From NCBI GenBank assembly GCA_031272565.1, contig JAISTN010000223.1, positions 1-12,232 on the forward strand: a stretch of DNA of 12,232 nucleotides, given 5' to 3'. Made by a program: the position numbers and the translations under genes. This document shows, in pieces, positions 7,683-12,232 of this stretch (positions are counted from its first letter, which is position 1; the number at the start of each line of letters is the position of its first letter). The notes beneath the pieces were generated by a model. That model was given only the letters and a program-made list of their open reading frames with translations, ran no database searches and was not told the origin of the DNA. Source of the stretch: Bifidobacteriaceae bacterium (GTDB taxonomy: Bacteria > Actinomycetota > Actinomycetes > Actinomycetales > WQXJ01).

Positions 7683-7747
7683 CCTGACCTGGGGTTTTGG
7701 TGGCGTTAAGGCGCGGCGTGCCGGGGTGGCGGCGTGATGAAGGTCAC
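7683..7747 (+). repeat. 65-bp interspersed element, copy 3
   Basis: It begins CCTGACCTGGGGTTTTG (7683-7699, one mismatch to copy 2) and ends GTGATGAAGGTCAC (7734-7747, two mismatches to copy 2). Orientation and end-to-end length match copies 1 and 2. It lies about 140-200 bp upstream of the LRR start. Confidence 0.6.
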
Positions 7748-7781
7748 CACCGGGGTGCCTTGGTGCGGTCCAGACATGACT

Positions 7782-7813
7782 GTGGCCCGCAGGCTCAAGA
7801 GCCTGCGGGCCAC
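7782..7813. terminator. Strong hairpin after the propeller gene (15-bp perfect stem)
   Basis: GTGGCCCGCAGGCTC, then AA, then GAGCCTGCGGGCCAC: 32 bases, fully self-complementary apart from the central two. It starts 35 bp past the TGA of the propeller gene. No U-run follows on either strand, as is common for actinobacterial hairpin terminators. It should work as a transcription terminator or 3' RNA-stabilising hairpin for the propeller mRNA. Confidence 0.7.
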
Positions 7814-7823
7814 CGGTCTAGTA

Positions 7824-7837
7824 GCTCCCTAGGGAGC
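7824..7837. terminator. 14-bp palindrome just after the propeller stop
   Basis: GCTCCCTAGGGAGC is a perfect palindrome 11 bp downstream of the propeller gene stop and 10 bp before the larger hairpin. It may form a tandem terminator with it, or be a protein-binding site. Confidence 0.4.
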
Positions 7838-7848
7838 CGGGTTGACGA

Positions 7849-9186
7849 TCAGGTCCGGGGCGGGGTGCCCTGGCCAATCGAGCTGATCGCGGTGTCGGCA
7901 TACGGCCCACGCTTCCAGTCCAGGTACACGTTGTAAGTACCGGGCAGGTCCATCGTGATGGTCGTGTAGCACAAGCCGGCTTCATCCGACTTCGCCGAGG
8001 CATAGGTGACCGTCAGGTTCTCCGGGGTCTGGTAATCCCACGAGCACTTGACGCCCTTGACCGGGCTGCCGTCGGTCGGCTTGGTGAAGTAAGCCTCAAC
8101 CACGTAGTAGGGGAAATCCGGGTCCATCCAGGCCTGGATGTCCACGTCCGGCGGGAACGGCTCGGCATTGCCGGTGGCCAGGTCCTGCAGACCGCATTCG
8201 CCCTTACCGAAGAAGGCCACATCGCCCGTGTTCACGTCGGCGCGGTAGATGTTGCCGCCCGCATAGCCCATGTAGATGTGGTCGCCAATGTAGGCCAGGC
8301 CCCACAGATCCAGCACGCCCAGGCAGCCCGAGATCTTCGGGAAGTCGCCCAGACGCAGGATCGGCGTGTAGGTCCAGATGCCCGTCGGGTCAACGTTGCC
8401 GTCGGCCAGACGCGGAATGTCGATGCTGACCAGCCAACGGGCACCGGTCACGCCGGCGCTGCCGCTGAACACCTGATAGGCGGTGCCGTCCGAGGCGTAA
8501 GCCAGGTCGGAGCCGATGTACCACGTGGCGATCTTCTTGCCAGTGGCGGCCTTCTCAAGGGTGGTCAGAGTGTCGCCTGAAGACAGCATCTTGGGCGACG
8601 ACACGGCCTGAACCGTGGCGCTGTTTTCACCCGGGATCAACACGACGTAGGTGGCATTGCCGCCCTTGTCGTTGACGTAGTTGGTGTAGTCGCCGGTCTG
8701 CAGGATTTCGCCGTTGACCGGGTTGACGTCGCCACCCCAGCGGATGCACGGCACGGTGCGGCCGGCCACCTTGGTGACGTCGCCCTTGCCTAGATACGTG
8801 GCGGTGGCGTCCTGGTCGGTCCGGTAGATCGCGCCGGCCGGACCCCAGGTGTACAGAGCCAGTTCGCCGTCAAACGCCGCAGCCGAGCTAGGGCCAACGC
8901 CCTGGGACGAGGCGTTCGGGCAAGCCTTGGCCTTCTTCAAGATTTCGTAAATCGAGTACTCCTGCTTGACCGTGTCGCCTTGGCCATCGGGTACTGCTTC
9001 GGCATCCGCCCAGACGAACAGCTCAAGGTCGGTGGCGCCATCGGCATACAGCGCGCCGTACTCGAACTCACCGTCCCAAACATTCTTGGGGCGACACGCC
9101 GAAGCGGCGGTCGAACCGATCGCCGTGACAGCGGCGATGGCGACGGCCACGCCCGCGACGACGGTGCGCTTGCGAATAGAGTTCAT
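7849..9186 (-). CDS. Exported beta-propeller-like protein with C-terminal Ig-like domain (445 aa)
   Basis: The ATG at 9186 was chosen because AGGAGAG lies 10-11 bases upstream and a signal peptide follows at once (MNSIRKRTVVAG..., cleavage after ASA30); the frame is open to 9381 but that part looks non-coding. Residues about 40-350 contain repeated strand motifs of a propeller (GELALYTWGPAGAIYRTD, GDVNPVNGEILQTGDY, GLAYIGDHIYMGYAGG, NIYRADVNTGDVAFFG), similar in style to propellers at the N-terminus of actinobacterial surface proteins. Residues about 358-425 form an invasin-like Ig domain (VVEAYFTKPTDGSPVKGVKCSW, then GTYNVYLDW), with Cys381 and Cys406 as a likely disulfide. No sortase motif; the protein ends GQGTPPRT. 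The first mature residue would be Cys31 in ASAC, a weak lipobox, so lipid anchoring is possible. I recognise no enzyme active site. It probably binds a ligand or another surface protein. Confidence 0.88.
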   Translation of the reverse strand: MNSIRKRTVVAGVAVAIAAVTAIGSTAASACRPKNVWDGEFEYGALYADGATDLELFVWADAEAVPDGQGDTVKQEYSIYEILKKAKACPNASSQGVGPSSAAAFDGELALYTWGPAGAIYRTDQDATATYLGKGDVTKVAGRTVPCIRWGGDVNPVNGEILQTGDYTNYVNDKGGNATYVVLIPGENSATVQAVSSPKMLSSGDTLTTLEKAATGKKIATWYIGSDLAYASDGTAYQVFSGSAGVTGARWLVSIDIPRLADGNVDPTGIWTYTPILRLGDFPKISGCLGVLDLWGLAYIGDHIYMGYAGGNIYRADVNTGDVAFFGKGECGLQDLATGNAEPFPPDVDIQAWMDPDFPYYVVEAYFTKPTDGSPVKGVKCSWDYQTPENLTVTYASAKSDEAGLCYTTITMDLPGTYNVYLDWKRGPYADTAISSIGQGTPPRT

Positions 9187-9364
9187 CCTCTTCTTCTCTC
9201 CTGGTTGCACATGTGTTGGTTGTGATTGCCACACCCAGCTCAGCCCCGGTCGGTACCGGTGAGCAAGCGTGACTGCCCCGCCCGCCGGCTTGGCCCGGTG
9301 GTCTGCACCGGCCAAGTCGCCCAAAGGGCAGCGCAAAGTTGTTCGGTGGCGGCGGTTGTTGTCA

Positions 9365-9391
9365 TGCCTAGCACCCTCCACGTCCGGTCAA
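9365..9391 (-). promoter_or_regulatory. Candidate promoter of the propeller gene
   Basis: On the minus strand TTGACC (9391-9386) is followed after 15 bp by TAGGCA (9370-9365), preceded by TGC as in an extended -10. Transcription would begin near 9358, giving a leader of about 170 nt. The spacing is shorter than the ideal 17 bp, so this is tentative. Confidence 0.35.
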
Positions 9392-9555
9392 CCTTTTGCT
9401 TTCCCTTGCGTTGGGCGGCCAACTGGGGGAACTCCTCGATGCTAGCGCTCAATTTCGCTCAGGGCGGACGATTCGGCCCCAAGAGGTGCGTGGAAACACT
9501 ATCGCCGCCAGGACCCAACCGGGCCGAGGCAATTGGCGGCCGACCACCACGGCAG

Positions 9556-9570
9556 CAAAACCGCAGGTCA
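9556..9570 (-). repeat. Half-site of the interspersed element, reverse orientation
   Basis: CAAAACCGCAGGTCA is the exact reverse complement of TGACCTGCGGTTTTG, the left end of copy 2. I found no matching second end about 64 bp away on either side, so it is either a decayed element or an independent binding site. Confidence 0.45.
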
Positions 9571-9688
9571 CAAGGCTTGAGTTAGTTCCTCTGAGGGGCA
9601 ATGGTCCCATGTTTGCCGGCCACGATGCGACGCGCCGCGAAGTCAATTTTGGGTGCGTAGAAATATCACGGGAAGGTCACGGCGACGG

Positions 9689-9774
9689 TGTCCAAGGGGG
9701 GACTTGAACCCCCATGCCCTATCCCGGGCACCCGCACCTCAAGCTGGCGCGTCTGCCTATTCCGCCACTTGGAC
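9689..9774 (-). tRNA. tRNA-Leu(GAG)
   Basis: All arms can be drawn: acceptor GTCCAAG/CTTGGAC, D-arm region TGGCGGAATAGGCAGAC, anticodon loop TTGAGGT with anticodon GAG (reads CUC/CUU), a long class II variable arm (TGCCC/GGGCA stem) and T-arm GGGGG-TTCAAGT-CCCCC. The discriminator is A at 9689. The next bases are CCG, so CCA is added after transcription. The anticodon stem CCAGC/GCGGG carries one A-G mismatch at its middle pair. The 86-nt length is normal for tRNA-Leu. Confidence 0.96.
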
Positions 9775-9936
9775 CGGGCGTTGTCTGGCCTGCCTGGCTA
9801 GACTGCCAGGCCAAGATACCACGGCGCGCCTCACGCCGGCCCCTCCAGCCCGGCCCCGGCTCCGTCCCCGGCAGGCTCCCACCGGGCCGTCCTTCAGCGT
9901 CCAGCCACCGCCCAAATCGGGACCATACTTAATACC
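9775..9936. promoter_or_regulatory. Divergent promoter region of tRNA-Leu and the AI-2E-family gene
   Basis: On the minus strand TGGTATCTT (9821-9813) matches an extended -10 (TGn plus TATCTT at 9818-9813), which would start the tRNA transcript about 32 nt before the mature 5' end. A 7-bp inverted repeat, GCCTGGC-N6-GCCAGGC (9792-9811), lies in that 5' leader. On the plus strand CATACT (9924-9929) is a -10-like hexamer seven bases before the ATG at 9937, with no ribosome site, which points to leaderless transcription of the transporter gene. Confidence 0.4.
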
Positions 9937-11037
9937 ATGCCCAGCCGGACCCCTAGTCCCCGACCACCCGCCGACGACGGCACACCGCGGTGGTTGCGGA
10001 CCCAAGCCGGCTACGCCTGGCGCTTCTTGGTCATCGTCGCCGCCGTCCTGGTGCTGGCCCGGGCCGTCGCCATGGTCCAACTGGTCGCCATCGCCATGTT
10101 CCTGGCCGCCGTCATCACGGCCGTGCTGCGCCCCCTGGTCAACTTTCTGTCCAAAGTCCTGCCCCGCTGGCTGTCCACCCTGATCGGCTTCCTGGTGGCA
10201 TTGGCCACCCTGACCGGCATCGTCACCTTTGTGACCGTGTCCGTCTCCAACCAGATCCCCAGCCTGACCGAGGCGCTGATCAACGGCATCAATGAGATCG
10301 ACTCCCTGATCAAGTCCGCCCCCAGGCCCATCAACGAGATCGACATCACCCACACCGGCTCGGCCATCCAGGACTGGCTGTCCGACAACTCCGGCGTAGT
10401 GGTGTCCCAGGTCATCAGTCGCCTGGGCACGCTGACCGAATCCCTGACGGCCCTTGTCCTGGCGCTGTTCTGCTCCATCTTCTTCATCAAGTCCGGCAGC
10501 GGCATGTTCCAGTGGCTGGTGGACCAATTCCACCCCGAGTCCGCCCGCCGCCTGTCCGCCGCCGGACACGCCGCCTGGCGGGCCGTCTCCGGCTACACCC
10601 GCGGCATCGTCCTGGTGGGCGCCACCAACGGCATCTTCGCCGGCGCCGGCCTGGCCATCATGGGCATCCCGCTGGCCGCGCCCATCGGCGTGCTGGTCGC
10701 CATCGGCACCTTCATCCCCTACGTGGGCAGCGCCATCGCCCTGTCGGTGGCCATCGTGGTGGCCCTGGCCGCCAAAGGCGTCTGGTGGGCGCTCGCCGTG
10801 ATCGGCATGATCGTGGTGATCGGTCAGATCGAAGGCCACCTGTTGCAGCCCCTCATCATGTCGCGGCAAGTCAAACTCCACCCGGTGGTGGTGGCAGTCT
10901 CGGTGGTGGCCGGCACGCTGGTGGCCGGCATCATCGGCGCCATCGCCGCCGTGCCTCTGGTCTCCATGGCCTGGGCCGTTTTCGCCAAACTACGCTCGCT
11001 TGACCTGGCCGAGTTAGAAATCGCTCCCGAAGAATGA
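9937..11037 (+). CDS. AI-2E/PerM-family membrane transporter (366 aa)
   Basis: This is a full-length member of the PF01594 family (formerly UPF0118). Membrane segments lie at about 30-63, 80-103, 168-186, 221-246, 248-276, 282-299 and 317-349, with the family's extra-membrane section around 105-165. The hallmark GQIEGHLLQPLIMSRQVKLHP spans 296-316, and TFIPYVGS lies at 258-265. Founding members were proposed to export autoinducer-2; others act as Na+/H+ antiporters or have no known substrate, so the name says little about what this one moves. The N-terminal 20 residues are Pro/Arg-rich and cytosolic. The ATG at 9937 has no ribosome site but a -10-like hexamer seven bases upstream, which suggests a leaderless mRNA. 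The SRPBCC gene begins 13 bp after the stop and is probably co-transcribed. Confidence 0.95.
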   Translation: MPSRTPSPRPPADDGTPRWLRTQAGYAWRFLVIVAAVLVLARAVAMVQLVAIAMFLAAVITAVLRPLVNFLSKVLPRWLSTLIGFLVALATLTGIVTFVTVSVSNQIPSLTEALINGINEIDSLIKSAPRPINEIDITHTGSAIQDWLSDNSGVVVSQVISRLGTLTESLTALVLALFCSIFFIKSGSGMFQWLVDQFHPESARRLSAAGHAAWRAVSGYTRGIVLVGATNGIFAGAGLAIMGIPLAAPIGVLVAIGTFIPYVGSAIALSVAIVVALAAKGVWWALAVIGMIVVIGQIEGHLLQPLIMSRQVKLHPVVVAVSVVAGTLVAGIIGAIAAVPLVSMAWAVFAKLRSLDLAELEIAPEE

Positions 11038-11050
11038 TTTAGTTGACTGC

Positions 11051-11689
11051 GTGAGACTCGCACGTGTACTGGGTTTGGCCACGCTCACAGCCGGGGCGGC
11101 CGCCCTGTTGCTGCCCCGATACATGCGCAGTTGGGGCGCTAGGGCCGAAGAGATCGCGGCCAGCTATCCGGGTGACGAACTGGTGCCGGACACCATCTTC
11201 CGGACCAACCGGGCCATCAGCATCAACGCCGCGCCGGAGGCGATCTGGCCCTGGCTGGTCCAGATGGGCATGGGCCGGGGCGGCTGGTACGCCTACGACC
11301 GCCTGCTGAAGTTCATCGGCTCGGCCGAGGACACCACCAGCGCCACCACCGTGCTCCCAGAGTTCCAGGAACTCAAGGTGGGCGACCCAATCGACCTGCT
11401 GGACCGGATCATCTTCCGGGTGGCGGATGTCCAGCCCAACCGCGCTCTGGTGATGTACTGCGACGGCCGCAACCAGCCCTCCCAGCCGTTCAACAAGGCT
11501 TGGTCATTCGTCCTGATTCCGGACGGCCCCAGCCGTACCCGCCTGCTGATCCGCGAATCGATGAGTTGGATTGGGCCGGGCACCTGGTTCTTGATGTGGC
11601 TGACCAACTGGATCCAGTTTGCCTGCAACCGCAAGACCCTCAAGAACCTCAAGCGGCTGGTGGAACAGTCCGCGCCGGCCGCGCCGTAG
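11051..11689 (+). CDS. SRPBCC (START-like) family protein with N-terminal membrane segment (212 aa)
   Basis: The GTG at 11051 gives a hydrophobic N-terminus (residues 5-22) followed by RYMRSWGARAEEI. The core has the pattern of actinobacterial SRPBCC/polyketide-cyclase-like proteins: PGDELVPD (40-47), TNRAISINAAPEAIWPWLVQMG (52-73), GRGGWYAYD (75-83), then a beta-rich stretch ending with a C-terminal helix about 183-206 that would close the hydrophobic pocket. Family members bind lipids or other hydrophobic ligands; the ligand here cannot be inferred. No clear ribosome site precedes the GTG; the first internal ATG (Met25) would remove the membrane segment. It follows the AI-2E-family gene by 13 bp, so the two are likely one operon. 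It ends 30 bp before the convergent sirtuin stop, with no obvious terminator between. Confidence 0.85.
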   Translation: MRLARVLGLATLTAGAAALLLPRYMRSWGARAEEIAASYPGDELVPDTIFRTNRAISINAAPEAIWPWLVQMGMGRGGWYAYDRLLKFIGSAEDTTSATTVLPEFQELKVGDPIDLLDRIIFRVADVQPNRALVMYCDGRNQPSQPFNKAWSFVLIPDGPSRTRLLIRESMSWIGPGTWFLMWLTNWIQFACNRKTLKNLKRLVEQSAPAAP

Positions 11690-11719
11690 CCGCCCGGCCC
11701 AGCCGCCGGTCCACCACTC

Positions 11720-12232
11720 TTAGCCTTGGGTCACATTGATGGCGCCCAGCACCTGGCCAATCGGCTCGGTGATGACCAACGGGTTCAAGCCCAAGCCGCC
11801 GCGCATCGGCCCGGCCCCGGACTTGTTGATCACCGCCAGGTGGTCGCCGCGGAAATAGTCGACCAGGCCGGCCGCCTGATAGACCACCAGCGAGGTGCCA
11901 CCGATGATCAGCATGTCGGCCGTGCTGATGGCCTGGACGGCGGCCTGGATCACGTCCTGGTCCAGCGGGTCTTCATACAGCACCACTGAAGGGTCGATCA
12001 GCCCGCCGCAGCCACAGCGCGGCACCCCCGGGGCTTCATAGATCTGCTCCATGGTGAAGGCCTGGCCGCATTGGCGGCAGTGGTTGCGGTGAACCGAGCC
12101 GTGCAATTCGATCACGTTGACGGAGCCGCCGGCCTGGTGTAGGCCATCGATGTTCTGGGTCACCACGGCCGTTAGCCGCCCGGCCTGTTCCAGTTCGGCC
12201 AGCTTCAAATGGGCTGGATTCGGTTTGGCGTC
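11720..12232 (-). CDS. cobB: Sir2-type NAD-dependent protein deacylase, C-terminal 170 residues
   Basis: The reading frame is open at the right edge; the visible part starts inside the enzyme, so about 75 N-terminal residues with the GAG-x-S NAD motif lie outside. Visible signatures in order: VVTQNIDGLHQAGGS (NAD/acyl-lysine pocket), ELHGS with the catalytic His, zinc-ribbon cysteines CRQC and CGC, PSVVLYED, and GGTSLVVYQAAGL, then IGQVLGAI. The enzyme removes acyl groups from lysine using NAD+, giving nicotinamide and O-acyl-ADP-ribose, in the cytosol. VVLYED in place of the VVxFGE seen in E. coli CobB places it nearer the sirtuin group typical of Firmicutes. The usual Pro in GTSLxVxPAA is Gln here. 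The symbol is the generic one for bacterial sirtuins. Confidence 0.95.
   Translation of the reverse strand, partial: DAKPNPAHLKLAELEQAGRLTAVVTQNIDGLHQAGGSVNVIELHGSVHRNHCRQCGQAFTMEQIYEAPGVPRCGCGGLIDPSVVLYEDPLDQDVIQAAVQAISTADMLIIGGTSLVVYQAAGLVDYFRGDHLAVINKSGAGPMRGGLGLNPLVITEPIGQVLGAINVTQG

Larger units (their letters stand above)
7546..7848. other. Intergenic region: terminator hairpins, repeat element, LRR-gene leader
   Basis: Between the propeller and LRR genes I see no coding content. From the propeller side it holds a 14-bp palindrome, a 15-bp stem hairpin, element copy 3, an imperfect palindrome GACG-N8-CGTC (7668-7683) touching the element, and a roughly 120-bp leader of the LRR gene. 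No promoter of good quality could be assigned by eye. Confidence 0.6.
9187..9688. other. 500-bp intergenic region between propeller gene and tRNA-Leu
   Basis: Short open frames exist on both strands but none has a ribosome site, recognisable sequence and coding bias together. It contains the propeller-gene leader with a CACATGTG palindrome near 9210, a promoter candidate at 9365-9391, a GCTAGCGC palindrome near 9440-9447, and an inverted half-site of the interspersed element at 9556-9570. An AAGGTCAC near 9674, by the tRNA 3' end, resembles the other tip of that element but has the wrong orientation and distance. Confidence 0.5.

Noticed and set aside
1-9186. Sortase (LPXTG-type) signals in the exported proteins
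   Set aside because: Looked for in all visible C-termini (MPGIS, VGAGA, PPRT) and not found; the giant protein's C-terminus is outside the window.
9187-9381. 65-residue upstream extension of the propeller protein
   Set aside because: It would bury the signal peptide; a good ribosome site precedes the ATG at 9186.
9757-10881. Minus-strand open frame of 374 codons
   Set aside because: It is antisense to the AI-2E-family gene, is dominated by Gly/Asp/Gln/His and runs into the tRNA; an artefact of GC-rich codon use.
12200-12208. TTG at 12208 as start of the sirtuin
   Set aside because: The frame continues to the window edge with family sequence (AKPNPAH), and the essential N-terminal NAD motif must lie outside the window.
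1-12232. CRISPR array, insertion sequence, transposase or integrase
   Set aside because: No regularly spaced direct repeats and no reading frame with such motifs were seen; the three 64-bp elements are too few and irregularly placed for a CRISPR array.

Overview
The window looks like chromosomal DNA from a high-GC Gram-positive bacterium, most likely a host-associated actinobacterium. The reasons are strong G/C bias at third codon positions, Ala-rich signal peptides, an Ig-like domain of the YQWYR type common in actinobacterial surface proteins, a tRNA-Leu without an encoded CCA, and a probable leaderless gene. I cannot name the genus.

Positions 1-9186 hold a run of exported proteins, all read on the minus strand. 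In transcription order they are: a 445-residue beta-propeller-like protein with a C-terminal Ig-like domain (9186-7849); a 739-residue leucine-rich-repeat protein with Ig-like domains (7545-5326); a possible 55-residue small protein (4976-4809) whose stop overlaps the next start as ATGA; a 287-residue protein with two Ig/cadherin-like domains (4812-3949); and a very large InlB/Listeria-Bacteroides-repeat protein (3905 to beyond position 1, at least 1301 residues) built of two tandem modules with a period of about 718 residues. None of the three complete larger proteins has a sortase signal or C-terminal membrane anchor. If the locus is anchored, the anchor should be on the unseen C-terminus of the large protein, or the propeller protein could be a lipoprotein.

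The gaps between these genes are structured. Three copies of a 63-65 bp element with conserved ends lie at 5114-5177, 5209-5271 and 7683-7747, and a matching half-site lies in reverse orientation at 9556-9570. A 15-bp perfect hairpin and a 14-bp palindrome follow the propeller gene. Three dyads lie within 80 bp upstream of the small ORF and 287-residue gene. A 14-bp palindrome separates the last two genes.

From 9689 on the content is housekeeping: a minus-strand tRNA-Leu(GAG); then on the plus strand an AI-2E/PerM-family membrane protein (9937-11037) and, 13 bp later, an SRPBCC-family protein with an N-terminal membrane segment (11051-11689); then, convergent, the C-terminal 170 residues of a Sir2-type NAD-dependent deacylase (12232-11720). 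The surface locus begins on the 3' side of the tRNA, the usual position of tRNA-targeted islands, but I saw no second attachment site in the window.
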